Source: an uncultured Alphaproteobacteria bacterium (GTDB lineage Bacteria > Pseudomonadota > Alphaproteobacteria > RF32 > CAG-239). Taken from it: 46,437 nucleotides of DNA. A program made the position numbers and the translations under genes. The stretch covers positions 1-46,437 of the forward strand of contig CALXTP010000025.1 of assembly GCA_944391435.1 (NCBI GenBank), given 5' to 3'. This document shows, one piece after another, positions 7,515 through 15,632 of this stretch. Numbering within the stretch: position 1 is the stretch's first letter; each line of letters begins with the position of its first letter. The notes beneath the pieces were generated by a model that saw only the letters and a program-made list of their open reading frames with translations, did no database searches and had not been told where the DNA came from.

Positions 7515-8885
7515 ATGAAAAAGCTTAGTCTTCTCGCGCTGGTTCTTACTGCTTCAACCGCGCTTTCTGCTCATGCGGATACTCTTGAAACAGCATTGGC
7601 CAAAGCTTATGAGTACAATCCGTCACTCAAAGCGGCTCGCGCGGCGACAAGTGCCGTTGATGAAAATGTGGCTATTGCCAAATCCGGTTATCGCCCGACA
7701 TTGAAAATAGAAGGCGCTTACACGGACAGCAAGGTTAATTCCAACAGGTCAAAATTTGGAGGAACAAAGCCGGTAGACGGATATGACAGGACATTGTCTG
7801 CAACCATAACCCAGCCGATTTTCAGCGGCTTTACAACAGTTAACTCCGTCAGCTCCGCCAAAAGCTCGGCAAAAGCCGCCCAGGCAAATTTATCTGCAAC
7901 GGAGCAAGACGTTTTGATGAATGCGGCAACGGCATATTTGACGGTGCTGCGCGATGAGGCAATTGTTAAATTGCAAAAAAATAACGAAAAACTTCTAAAA
8001 AAAGAATTAGATGAAACGCGTGAGCGTTTTAAGGTTGGTGAGGTAACAACAACCGATGTGTCGCAGGCAGAAGCGAGTTATGCATCGGCCCAATCGCAGC
8101 GCATTTCGGCAGAAGGGGATTTGGAAGCATCCAAGGCTGTCTATAAGCAAGTCATCGGCGAAGAGCCGAACGGAACGGAAGATCCGCGGGAAATCGCAAA
8201 AATGTTTCCAAAAAGCATAAAAGAAGCACTGGACTATGCTAAAAATCATAACTATGACCTGAATGCGGCCAGACACAACCTAAAAGCAAAAAAATATGAC
8301 GTAAAAACCCAAAAAGGCAGCCTGTTGCCGTCCGTCAGTGCGTATGCAAGTGCCGGCCGGTTAAAGAGCCAGGATTGGACGGTAGAGAAAAACCCGACGG
8401 ATAATTCTGTTGAAATGGGAATCAATTTTTCAATGCCGATTTACAACGCAGGTTCCAGCCGTGCCCAGATTCGCCAAAGTAAATACTACCGTTGGCAAGC
8501 ACAGGAAGATTTGCTGAATACGCAAGATGCCCTTTATTCCAATATTACCAGCTATTGGGAATATTTATGCGCTAACAAAGCAAAAATTACGTCAGTTAAA
8601 GCGCAGATAAAAGCGTATCAAATTGCTTTGGATGGTGTTCGTGAAGAAGAGGCCTTGGGCAATCGGACTGTTTTGGACGTATTAAATCAATATCAATATT
8701 TGCTGGATTCCGAAGTTGAAGAAGTAACCACGCGTTATGACTATTATATCTCCGGGCTACAGCTGTTGTCCGCGATGGGCAAATTGACCGCCAAAGATTT
8801 GGAATTAAAGGTTGATTTATATGATGCAGATGCTAAATATAAAGAAACAGCGGGAAAATGGCTGTCCACCAGTATTGAAAAATAA
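7515..8885 (+). CDS. tolC: TolC-family outer membrane efflux channel
   Basis: Forms the trimeric outer-membrane exit duct for type I secretion systems and tripartite efflux pumps. The 456-residue product has a signal peptide (MKK, hydrophobic core, cleavage after SAHA at about residue 21) followed by the repeated helical hairpins of the family. Typical segments are LAKAYEYNPSL, TITQPIFSGF, ERFKVGEVTTTDVSQAEA and, in the second repeat, FSMPIYNAG and NRTVLDVLNQYQYLLDSE. The ATG follows AAAGGGAA. No inner-membrane pump or adaptor genes are beside it, so the partner pump must be encoded elsewhere. The small downstream gene begins nine bases after the stop and is likely cotranscribed. Confidence 0.93.
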   Translation: MKKLSLLALVLTASTALSAHADTLETALAKAYEYNPSLKAARAATSAVDENVAIAKSGYRPTLKIEGAYTDSKVNSNRSKFGGTKPVDGYDRTLSATITQPIFSGFTTVNSVSSAKSSAKAAQANLSATEQDVLMNAATAYLTVLRDEAIVKLQKNNEKLLKKELDETRERFKVGEVTTTDVSQAEASYASAQSQRISAEGDLEASKAVYKQVIGEEPNGTEDPREIAKMFPKSIKEALDYAKNHNYDLNAARHNLKAKKYDVKTQKGSLLPSVSAYASAGRLKSQDWTVEKNPTDNSVEMGINFSMPIYNAGSSRAQIRQSKYYRWQAQEDLLNTQDALYSNITSYWEYLCANKAKITSVKAQIKAYQIALDGVREEEALGNRTVLDVLNQYQYLLDSEVEEVTTRYDYYISGLQLLSAMGKLTAKDLELKVDLYDADAKYKETAGKWLSTSIEK

Positions 8886-8894
8886 GGAAAGATA

Positions 8895-9125
8895 ATGTCG
8901 GAACAAGAAAATATTGATGAGATTACGGCCAATTTGCGGCAAAGCGTAATAGAAACCAGAGGCCAAAAATATTGTTTGCGGGATTTCAGTGGGGAAGTAT
9001 ATGAACTGACACCGGAAATGCTAGTCAATAACTATGGTTTTAATAAAGAAGAAAAAACGGAAATGGCAGGAATTGCGGAGTGTATTTTGCATAAATATGC
9101 TAAGCTGCTGTCAATCGCCAAATAA
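8895..9125 (+). CDS. Small acidic protein downstream of tolC
   Basis: A 76-residue protein with a clear AAGGAAAG site before ATG, nine bases after tolC, and a shared terminator. No signal peptide or membrane segment is seen. It is mixed charged, with a central segment CLRDFSGEVYELTPEMLV and a helical C-terminus. I do not recognise the family. In several alphaproteobacteria the gene after tolC encodes a PopZ-like DUF2497 protein, but I see no similarity to the PopZ C-terminal region, so that assignment is not made. Confidence 0.6.
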   Translation: MSEQENIDEITANLRQSVIETRGQKYCLRDFSGEVYELTPEMLVNNYGFNKEEKTEMAGIAECILHKYAKLLSIAK

Positions 9126-9139
9126 CCTTATTATCATAT

Positions 9140-9168
9140 AAAAAAGGCAGGAATTTCCTGCCTTTTTT
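9140..9168. terminator. Bidirectional terminator between tolC unit and comF
   Basis: The palindrome AAAGGCAGGAA/TTCCTGCCTTT is flanked by A and T runs, so it can stop transcription from both converging units. Confidence 0.85.
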
Positions 9169-9172
9169 ATTG

Positions 9173-9895
9173 TCAAAATTGATCGCACACTCTGGCAACG
9201 GTTAAAGTATCTACGGATTTTGCTCCTGCTCGTTTTAACGCTTTGGCACATTCACGCAATGTAGCTCCGGTCGTATAAACATCATCAATTAAGACGATTC
9301 TTTTGCCCTTAATGTTTTCTTGATGAGGTACACAGAAGGCATTTTTAACGTTTTTTAAACGCTGTTTGCCGTCGCAGTGGACCTGCGGGCGCGTGTGGCG
9401 AATTTTTTTCAGGGATTTGTAATCGGCAGGAACGTGGCTCATTTCGGATAATATGGAACACAACATGGCGGATTGGTTGTACTTTCTCTTAATCATACGG
9501 GTAAAATGCAACGGTACCGGAATAATCAAATCAACACCCGCATCAAAAATATCACGGCCTGCCAAATAAAGCCAGCGAGCCAGCAGGATTTTATTTTCAA
9601 TATGGTCAAAAAATTTAAAATCAAGAATAAGTTTTTTGGAAAAATCATCGTACGCTACGGCCGAACGGCAGAAACGGAATGGTGTCTTTTTTCGTAAACA
9701 GTTAACGCATAACAACCCGTCTCCGGTTTCTTCCGGAAAAGGGGTGCCGCATTTTTCGCAAAAAGGGCGGCTTATGAATCTGATATGAGAAAAACATTCC
9801 GGGCACAGGCTGTTATCCGTTTGTATCACTTTGCCGCAAGATAGGCACCGGGGAGGCAAAATAATATCAAATATTTTTTGCAACCATTTTATCAT
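9173..9895 (-). CDS. comF: ComF-family phosphoribosyltransferase-like protein
   Basis: ComF proteins take part in DNA uptake or processing during competence; their biochemical activity is not firmly settled. The 240-residue product has an N-terminal zinc-binding region with four CxxC pairs (CLSC, CPEC, CEKC, CVNC within residues 17-70) and a C-terminal phosphoribosyltransferase fold with the PRPP-binding motif VLIDDVYTTGATL. The ATG overlaps the sucD-like stop in an ATGA overlap, so translation is coupled, and it is the last gene of the sufS operon. With dprA also in the window, natural competence or its remnants are plausible. Family assignment is secure. Confidence 0.92.
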   Translation of the reverse strand: MIKWLQKIFDIILPPRCLSCGKVIQTDNSLCPECFSHIRFISRPFCEKCGTPFPEETGDGLLCVNCLRKKTPFRFCRSAVAYDDFSKKLILDFKFFDHIENKILLARWLYLAGRDIFDAGVDLIIPVPLHFTRMIKRKYNQSAMLCSILSEMSHVPADYKSLKKIRHTRPQVHCDGKQRLKNVKNAFCVPHQENIKGKRIVLIDDVYTTGATLRECAKALKRAGAKSVDTLTVARVCDQF

Positions 9896-10758
9896 AAATG
9901 CAATAACTCGTTTTTTAAGGCATTTATGCCATCAACGGCAATCATTCCGGCATCGGATAAAATTTTCCGCTTATCGGCAGCAGTCATAATGCCGCGGCAA
10001 ATAATTTCCGGAGCCAGCCCCTCGTTGTCGGAAAGTAAAGGGGAATCATCCGGTATTAGGGCTATAACCGGTTTTTTATTTTTAAGGGACTTATAGTATT
10101 CTGCAGCCTTTACTTCATAATTTCCGCCGATTCCGCCGATTAGAATAATCGTTTTTGTTTCAGGATCGTCATTGAACTGCCTTAGAATATCAGCAAAATC
10201 CGTCCCCAAAATAACATCATCGCCCAAACCGACGATAGTCGATTCGCCAAAGCCGGCCTTATTAATTTCCAAGATAACTTCATAAGTCAAGGTAGAAGAA
10301 CGGGACACAATGCCGATATTGCCGCTTTTGTGGATATTATCGGGGAAAATGCCCATATAAGCTTCTTGTGGCGTAATGACACCCGGTGTATTCGGGCCGA
10401 TAAGTATAGTAGATGAATGGCGCAACTCATGCTTTATCGCCATCATATCATTAACAGGTATGCCTGACGTAATAACAACAACCAGGCGCAAATTTGCCCG
10501 AATGGATTCCAATATTGCTGATTTTGCAAATTTCGCTGGTACAAATATAAGGGACGCCTCAGCTCCGGTTGCCTCTTTAGCTTCTTCTACCGTTTCAAAA
10601 ACAGGAACGCCGAGGTAGTTTTTTTCTGCTTTATTCGGGACAACGCCGGCAACAACTTTTGTGCCGTATTTCATGGCGCGGGGAATGTGGAAAGATGCCT
10701 GCGTACCGGTAATTCCCTGGACAAGAATTTTAGTATTTTTATCAACCAGTACAGCCAT
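9892..10758 (-). CDS. SucD-like protein lacking the catalytic histidine
   Basis: Homologue of the succinyl-CoA synthetase alpha subunit over its full 288 residues: CoA-binding Rossmann half and flavodoxin-like ligase half (GIVSRSSTLTYEV, GFGESTIVGLGDD, KPVIALIP). Compared with E. coli SucD from memory, the region around the phosphohistidine aligns without gaps, but the MGHAGAII motif reads EGLAPEII, so the active His is Leu248. The GEIGG glutamate that contacts phosphohistidine is Gly209, and NCPG of the CoA site is NTPG (Thr124). The GVTPGKGG loop is also altered. A normal succinyl-CoA ligase reaction through a phosphohistidine is therefore not expected. The start overlaps the sucC-like stop by one base, with GAGGA before it. 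The role is unknown; calling it plain SucD would mislead. Confidence 0.85.
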   Translation of the reverse strand: MAVLVDKNTKILVQGITGTQASFHIPRAMKYGTKVVAGVVPNKAEKNYLGVPVFETVEEAKEATGAEASLIFVPAKFAKSAILESIRANLRLVVVITSGIPVNDMMAIKHELRHSSTILIGPNTPGVITPQEAYMGIFPDNIHKSGNIGIVSRSSTLTYEVILEINKAGFGESTIVGLGDDVILGTDFADILRQFNDDPETKTIILIGGIGGNYEVKAAEYYKSLKNKKPVIALIPDDSPLLSDNEGLAPEIICRGIMTAADKRKILSDAGMIAVDGINALKNELLHL

Positions 10759-11963
10759 TATAAGTCCTCCGCAATTGCACTTTTTAAAATGGATAAACCT
10801 TCCCTTGTGTCCGAAACGATAGAAAGAGGTAGCCCGGATTTTTGAAGAATATCCGTTGCTTCATCTTTGTTTGTTCCTTCAAAACGGACAACCAGCGGAA
10901 TATTTAGCCCTAAATCGTTTGCTACGGCAATAATGCCGTCAGCAATAAGATTGCACCGTAAAAAGCCGCCTAAAATATTGATAAAAATACCGTCAACACG
11001 TGGATTCGTCATAATAAGCTTAATGCTGGCCGCAATTTTTTCTCTGTCAACACCGCCTTTAAGGTTAAGAAAACACGCGGTATCTATTTCCTGTTCTTCC
11101 GCCTGGCTGATAGTGCTGAGAGCCAAGCCATCGCCATTGACGATGATACCTATGCCGTTGTCAAGTTCTTTATACTGGAAACCATATTTTGATGCAATAA
11201 GCTCACGTTCTTCAATTTCAGAATTGTCAGATAATTTATCAATCTCGGGATGTCTGTATAAAGCGTTATTATCAAATACGATTTTTGCATCAAGAGCCCA
11301 GATGCTGCCATCTTTGGAAATTCCTATCGGGTTAATTTCCAATAACGTGGCATCGTAGGCATAAAATACTTTCAGCATGTTATTTAAAAAAGCCCTTAGC
11401 TCATCAGCGTTAAAATCCGAATTCATAAAATCCAAAACGAGCTGAAACTGCTTTTGTTGGATGCTTTTTTGCAATCCCAAATCAATTTTTAAAATCTTGT
11501 CAGGGTGCTCCAGAGCCAGTTTAACGATAGCATCATCTTTTTCCGTGACGGGTGCCACCAAAAGAACCGTTGAAGCCGCCACCCAGTCAACAACTAAACC
11601 TAAATAAAATTTGCGTTCCGTTTTGATAAACTCTTCAATGTAGACTCTGCTGACCAAGCGTCCTTTAGCACCTGTCTGATTCGTGATAAGCTGGTTTTCC
11701 AACATTTCATCGGCGTTTTCATAAACATCATCTAGGGTTTTTGATATTCTGATGCCGCCTTTCTTGCCGGCGCGTTTATCCGAGAATTTTCCGATACCGC
11801 GGGAGCCTGCCTGGATTTGTGCTTTGACAACCCATGGTCCGGAAGGTGAAACGAGTTGCGCTGCTTCGCGCGCTTCATCTGGCGTATAGGCTATCCGTCC
11901 GCAAGGAACGGTAATTTTAAATTTCCTAAAGATTTTTTTCGCTTGATACTCGTGAATATTCAT
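10758..11963 (-). CDS. SucC-like ATP-grasp protein, partner of the SucD-like protein
   Basis: Homologue of the succinyl-CoA synthetase beta subunit, 401 residues. The N-terminal ATP-grasp domain starts MNIHEYQAKKIF and keeps the metal-binding EINP and LDAK motifs, so nucleotide binding is plausible. The glycine-rich loop is altered (AGSRGIGKF for AGGRGK) and carries the alphaproteobacterial-type insertion before KGGIR, suggesting vertical descent from a native SucC. In the C-terminal domain the GGGATKERV loop that faces phosphohistidine reads KGGVDREKI, while ILGGFLRCNLIADGI and FEGTN remain close to the family. Its ATG lies inside sufE, overlapping it by 38 bases, with AAAGGG upstream. It probably pairs with the SucD-like product; the substrate is unknown. 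Confidence 0.85.
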   Translation of the reverse strand: MNIHEYQAKKIFRKFKITVPCGRIAYTPDEAREAAQLVSPSGPWVVKAQIQAGSRGIGKFSDKRAGKKGGIRISKTLDDVYENADEMLENQLITNQTGAKGRLVSRVYIEEFIKTERKFYLGLVVDWVAASTVLLVAPVTEKDDAIVKLALEHPDKILKIDLGLQKSIQQKQFQLVLDFMNSDFNADELRAFLNNMLKVFYAYDATLLEINPIGISKDGSIWALDAKIVFDNNALYRHPEIDKLSDNSEIEERELIASKYGFQYKELDNGIGIIVNGDGLALSTISQAEEQEIDTACFLNLKGGVDREKIAASIKLIMTNPRVDGIFINILGGFLRCNLIADGIIAVANDLGLNIPLVVRFEGTNKDEATDILQKSGLPLSIVSDTREGLSILKSAIAEDL

Positions 11964-12372
11964 TATGACCCTTTAACACTTGCGTAGCGTAATACTTAAT
12001 CTTATCAACCAAAGAAAGCATGCCGCTCCGGCGATTAGGCGTAATATGTTCCCGCAAACCGATTTTATCAAAAATTTCCTCAACATCAATATCTAAAATT
12101 TCTTGTGCAGATTTATCTTTGAAGATATCTAAGACAACAGCGATAATGCCGCGAACGATAATAGCATCGCTGTCACTTTCAAAAGAAATATTTTGCCCGT
12201 CATAATGCGGAATTAGCCAAACTTGAGATTGGCAACCGGGAATTTTCCATTCTTCCCTTTTTTTGGCTTCTTCCATATGTGGAAGTTTATTTCCGAGTTC
12301 AATCAAGTATCTGTAACGGTCTTCCCACCCGTCTAAAAAGGAAAAATCCTCAATTAAAGTATCAATGCTCAT
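11926..12372 (-). CDS. sufE: SufE-family sulfur acceptor
   Basis: Accepts persulfide sulfur from the SufS cysteine desulfurase and passes it to the SufBCD scaffold during Fe-S cluster assembly in the cytosol. 148 residues; the acceptor cysteine is Cys47 in the family motif KIPGCQSQVW. The C-terminal segment GLREHITPNRRSGMLSLVDKI is also typical. ATG 12372 follows AGGA at eight bases. It lies 15 bases after the SufT-like gene and its 3' end contains the start of the sucC-like gene. The family is secure. Confidence 0.95.
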   Translation of the reverse strand: MSIDTLIEDFSFLDGWEDRYRYLIELGNKLPHMEEAKKREEWKIPGCQSQVWLIPHYDGQNISFESDSDAIIVRGIIAVVLDIFKDKSAQEILDIDVEEIFDKIGLREHITPNRRSGMLSLVDKIKYYATQVLKGHNEYSRVSSEKNL

Positions 12373-12387
12373 TGTTTGTGTCCTATG

Positions 12388-12810
12388 CTAAAACATCTCC
12401 AACATCATTTTGGCGTCATCGCTCAAGCGTTCAAAAGACCAAGCCGGTTCCCAGACAACTTCAACTTCAACCCGGCCGACACCCAAAACACCGGCCGCCG
12501 CATCTGCAACTTGCTGGGGCAATATACCCGCCACCGGGCAGCCGGGCGCGGTCAGGGTCATATCAATATGCAAATCGCCATTATCTTTTTGGTTGATATT
12601 ATAAATTAGTCCCAAGTCATAAACATTAATAGGAATCTCCGGGTCATGAACGGTTTTAAGTGCCTCTACAATATCAATCATCTTGGCTTTAGCCTGCCCG
12701 GAAGAAAGCTCTTGCCCGGAAAACGCTTTGTACACGGGCAATTCATCATCAATACTCATTGCCTGGAGCAGCTCAGCTTCCATATCATCAATTTCATTGG
12801 CTTTTTCCAT
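12388..12810 (-). CDS. sufT: SufT/MIP18-family Fe-S assembly protein
   Basis: Member of the DUF59 (MIP18, PaaD-like) family that helps mature Fe-S proteins. Of 140 residues, the first 45 are a variable acidic extension; the domain follows with VHDPEIPINVYDLGLIY, the cysteine-containing TAPGCPVAG, and the C-terminal VWEPAWSFERLSDDAK. This architecture is that of SufT proteins encoded in suf operons. It lies between sufS and sufE, which agrees. The start follows sufS by 14 bases with a weak binding site, so translation may be coupled. Confidence 0.9.
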   Translation of the reverse strand: MEKANEIDDMEAELLQAMSIDDELPVYKAFSGQELSSGQAKAKMIDIVEALKTVHDPEIPINVYDLGLIYNINQKDNGDLHIDMTLTAPGCPVAGILPQQVADAAAGVLGVGRVEVEVVWEPAWSFERLSDDAKMMLEMF

Positions 12811-12824
12811 CTCTTTGGTAAGTC

Positions 12825-14042
12825 CTATTCAAAAAAGCTTTTGGCTTTATATAAAGCCCTAATCAGTTCGTCAATGTCTTCTTTTGTCGTGTAAATGCCT
12901 AGGGAAGCCCTTGTCAGCGAAGTGTATCCCAAGAGGTTAACGAGCGGTTCAGCGCAAAAATGCCCGGTACGAACGGCAATCCCTTCTTTTCCCAGCACAA
13001 AGGCCAAATCTTGCGGGTGTATTTTATCTATGGCAAAGGAGCATACGCCGCCTTTATCCGGAATTTGTCCGACAATTTTCAAACCTTTAATTTGAAGTAG
13101 CTGTTCCGTCATATAATCGGTTAAAGAAGATTCATACGCTTCAATTTCGGAAAAATTAAACTGCATGAGATATTGCAAAGATGCGTCTAAACCGACAACT
13201 TGGGCAATAGCCTGTGTCCCGGCTTCAAATCGTGCCGGCGGCGTGGTAAACTGAGTACTTTCATAAGAAACATGGTCAATCATATCCCCGCCGTATTGAT
13301 AGGGCGGCATATTACACAATAAATCATATTTTCCGTACAAAATACCGATGCCGGTAGGGCCATATACTTTATGACCGGAAAAAACTAAAAAATCGCAATC
13401 AAAATCATGAACGTCTATTTTTTTGTGTACGGCAAACTGGCAAGCATCAATCAAAACTTTTGCTCCGGCAGAATGCGCTGCGGCACAAATATTTTTCACC
13501 GGAAAAACAGTGCCAAGAACGTTTGACATGGCCGTAACTGAAACAATTTTTGTTTGTGAAGACAATGCTGACAGAAACTTCTCTTTGGAAAAACTTCCGT
13601 CTTCGTTTAAGTCAAAATATTTTAAAACAGCACCAATTTTTTGAGCCCATTGCTGCCAGGTAACAAGATTGGCATGATGCTCTGCCCTGGACAATAAAAT
13701 CTCATCTCCTGGATGTAGGTTTGAAGCGCCGTAAGTTGCAGCCACAAGGTTAATGCCTTCAGTAGCGTTGCGGGTAAAAATCACCTCTTCCGGACGTTCG
13801 GCGTTTATGAACAGTTGTACAGTTTTTCGTGCCCGTTCATAACTTTCTGTTGAATGTTCGGACAGGAAATAATTGCCTCTGTGAACATTAGCATATTCCG
13901 TAAGATAAAAACGGCTTATCCGTTCTGCCATAACGGCAGGTTTCTGCGCAGATGCCGCCGTATCAAGATAGATATTGCGTTTTCCCTCAACGGTCTGGTT
14001 GAGAATAGGGAAATCTTTTCTTATATCATAGACATTAAACAT
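12825..14042 (-). CDS. sufS: Cysteine desulfurase SufS
   Basis: PLP enzyme that converts cysteine to alanine and delivers persulfide to SufE. The product is 405 residues from ATG 14042, chosen because GAGGTG lies just upstream; the longer frame runs through a terminator. Visible: N-terminal FPILNQTV and YLDTAASAQKP, the cofactor-lysine region FSGHKVYGPTGIG, and the active-site loop VRTGHFCAEP with Cys363. The short loop and SGHK context fit the group II (SufS/CsdA) type. It is the first gene of the operon running through sufT, sufE, the sucCD-like pair and comF. sufB lies 12 kb away, and sufC and sufD are not in the window. Confidence 0.95.
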   Translation of the reverse strand: MFNVYDIRKDFPILNQTVEGKRNIYLDTAASAQKPAVMAERISRFYLTEYANVHRGNYFLSEHSTESYERARKTVQLFINAERPEEVIFTRNATEGINLVAATYGASNLHPGDEILLSRAEHHANLVTWQQWAQKIGAVLKYFDLNEDGSFSKEKFLSALSSQTKIVSVTAMSNVLGTVFPVKNICAAAHSAGAKVLIDACQFAVHKKIDVHDFDCDFLVFSGHKVYGPTGIGILYGKYDLLCNMPPYQYGGDMIDHVSYESTQFTTPPARFEAGTQAIAQVVGLDASLQYLMQFNFSEIEAYESSLTDYMTEQLLQIKGLKIVGQIPDKGGVCSFAIDKIHPQDLAFVLGKEGIAVRTGHFCAEPLVNLLGYTSLTRASLGIYTTKEDIDELIRALYKAKSFFE

Positions 14043-14050
14043 TTTCACCT

Positions 14051-14091
14051 CAAAAAACAGAGATAAGATAAAACCTATCTCTGTTTTTTTC
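14051..14091 (-). terminator. Terminator between fabZ and sufS
   Basis: A nine-pair stem ACAGAGATA/TATCTCTGT flanked by A6 and T7 runs. On the minus strand it lies after the fabZ stop and its T-tract ends right at the sufS ribosome binding site, so it ends the envelope operon and may also attenuate sufS. Confidence 0.75.
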
Positions 14092-14119
14092 AATATCAAA
14101 TTGATACAAAACGAAAATT

Positions 14120-14587
14120 TTATTCAATAATCATAGCAGTCAATTCGGCTTCGGAGGCAACTTGCCCATCTACCATAGCCGTACCTTTGAATACAAAGAT
14201 ATTCCGCCTTGCTTTGATTTTTTCAACATGCATTCTAAGCTGGTCGCCGGGTTTTACCTGTTTTCTGAATTTGACACCGTCAACGGCCATAAACAAGACA
14301 TTGCGTTTCGTATCGGCATAATGTTCATCTTGGGAAATAACAACGGCACCGGCTGTCTGCGCCATGGCTTCAATTTGTAAAACACCCGGCATAACAGGGT
14401 TTCCCGGAAAATGCCCTTGGAAAAATTCTTCATTCATCGTTACGTTCTTTATGCCGACGCCCTTTTCGCCCGGTTCAATAACCTCTAAACGGTCAACCAA
14501 CAAAAAAGGATACCGGTGCGGTAACATTTTCATAATTTCTTCAATATGATAAACTTTTACTTCAGATGTGTTCACGTCCTCTGACAT
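14120..14587 (-). CDS. fabZ: 3-hydroxyacyl-ACP dehydratase FabZ
   Basis: Dehydrates 3-hydroxyacyl-ACP in type II fatty acid synthesis. 155 residues with the hot-dog fold motifs LPHRYPFLLVDR and GHFPGNPVMPGVLQIEAMAQ; His59 and Glu73 are the catalytic pair. ATG follows GGGAGAC. It is the last gene of the pyrH-to-fabZ operon. In most relatives lpxA, lpxI and lpxB follow; here a terminator follows instead. Confidence 0.96.
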   Translation of the reverse strand: MSEDVNTSEVKVYHIEEIMKMLPHRYPFLLVDRLEVIEPGEKGVGIKNVTMNEEFFQGHFPGNPVMPGVLQIEAMAQTAGAVVISQDEHYADTKRNVLFMAVDGVKFRKQVKPGDQLRMHVEKIKARRNIFVFKGTAMVDGQVASEAELTAMIIE

Positions 14588-14602
14588 TTTTAGTCTCCCT
14601 GA

Positions 14603-15616
14603 TTATTTTTTGCTGTTTTTTTGTAAAAAGGCAACCTGCCTCATAAAATCTTTGAAAGGAACCGTTGGTGAGCCCATGACGATTGCTCCGGGTTCAATAT
14701 CTCGCATAACGCCGGATTGGGCACCAATCTGTGCACCGCTGCCGACATTGACATGATCGGCAAAACCGGTCTGCCCGCCGCAAACGACATAATCGCCAAA
14801 AGTACAGCTGCCGGCGATTCCCGTTTGTGAAACCAGAATACAATAATTTCCAATTCTGTCATTATGGGCAATTTGCACCAAATTATCTACACGGCACCCG
14901 TTGCCGATAATCGTATCGTCAAGTGCTCCACGGTCAACACAGGTGTTAGCCCCTATCTCAACATCATTGCCGATAATGACGCGTCCGATTTGCGGGATGC
15001 GCACATGTCTGCCGTCAACAACGGAAAAACCAAATCCGTCCTGGCCGATTCGTGCACCCGTATAAATGTAGCAGTCGTTACCCATCAAACAATAAGCAAT
15101 ACTGGCATTATTGCCTATACGGCAATTATTTCCTATCTTGCAGCCTTGTCTGATAACGGCATTGGCCTCAATTATACAATTATCCCCGATAACAACATTG
15201 TCTTCAATAACAACGTTAGGCCCGACTGAACAATTTTTACCAAGAATAGCCGTTGAAGCAATAACAGCCGAAGAATCTATCTTTGCTGCTGGTCTATATT
15301 CCGAATAAAAAGCGCTGACTAATTTAATAAAAGATAGCTTGGGGTTGTTACAGATAAGCACAATAACTTCCTTAGGTATCAAATGCGACAGCTCTTCCGT
15401 TGTTATACAGGCTTTTGCCCGGATATTGCTTGCCTTGCCCTTATTTTTCTTATCATAAAAGAAACATAAATCTTTGCTCCCGGCTGTTTCAATGGAGCAG
15501 ATATTTTCTATCTGCTCATTTTCTTTGCCTTCTGTAACTAATTTAGCATCAGCAATTTCTGCAATATCAGAGAGGCTTTTGGGGCCTTGATATGTGTAAA
15601 ATACGGTATCAGCCAT
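14603..15616 (-). CDS. lpxD: UDP-3-O-acylglucosamine N-acyltransferase LpxD
   Basis: Adds the N-linked acyl chain to UDP-3-O-acylglucosamine in lipid A synthesis. 337 residues from ATG 15616, where AGGAG lies nine bases upstream; the longer frame to 15649 overlaps bamA. The N-terminal uridine-binding domain is followed by many hexapeptide repeats of a left-handed beta helix (for example [27 protein letters not shown]) and the catalytic-histidine region [12 protein letters not shown]. It lies directly after bamA; the periplasmic chaperone gene skp/ompH usually found between them is absent. Confidence 0.95.
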   Translation of the reverse strand: MADTVFYTYQGPKSLSDIAEIADAKLVTEGKENEQIENICSIETAGSKDLCFFYDKKNKGKASNIRAKACITTEELSHLIPKEVIVLICNNPKLSFIKLVSAFYSEYRPAAKIDSSAVIASTAILGKNCSVGPNVVIEDNVVIGDNCIIEANAVIRQGCKIGNNCRIGNNASIAYCLMGNDCYIYTGARIGQDGFGFSVVDGRHVRIPQIGRVIIGNDVEIGANTCVDRGALDDTIIGNGCRVDNLVQIAHNDRIGNYCILVSQTGIAGSCTFGDYVVCGGQTGFADHVNVGSGAQIGAQSGVMRDIEPGAIVMGSPTVPFKDFMRQVAFLQKNSKK

Positions 15617-15632
15617 AGTTGTTAACTCCTGA

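Noticed and set aside
8895..9125. PopZ/DUF2497 identity for the gene after tolC.
   Set aside because: Position fits some alphaproteobacteria, but the 76-residue sequence lacks the recognisable PopZ C-terminal helices.
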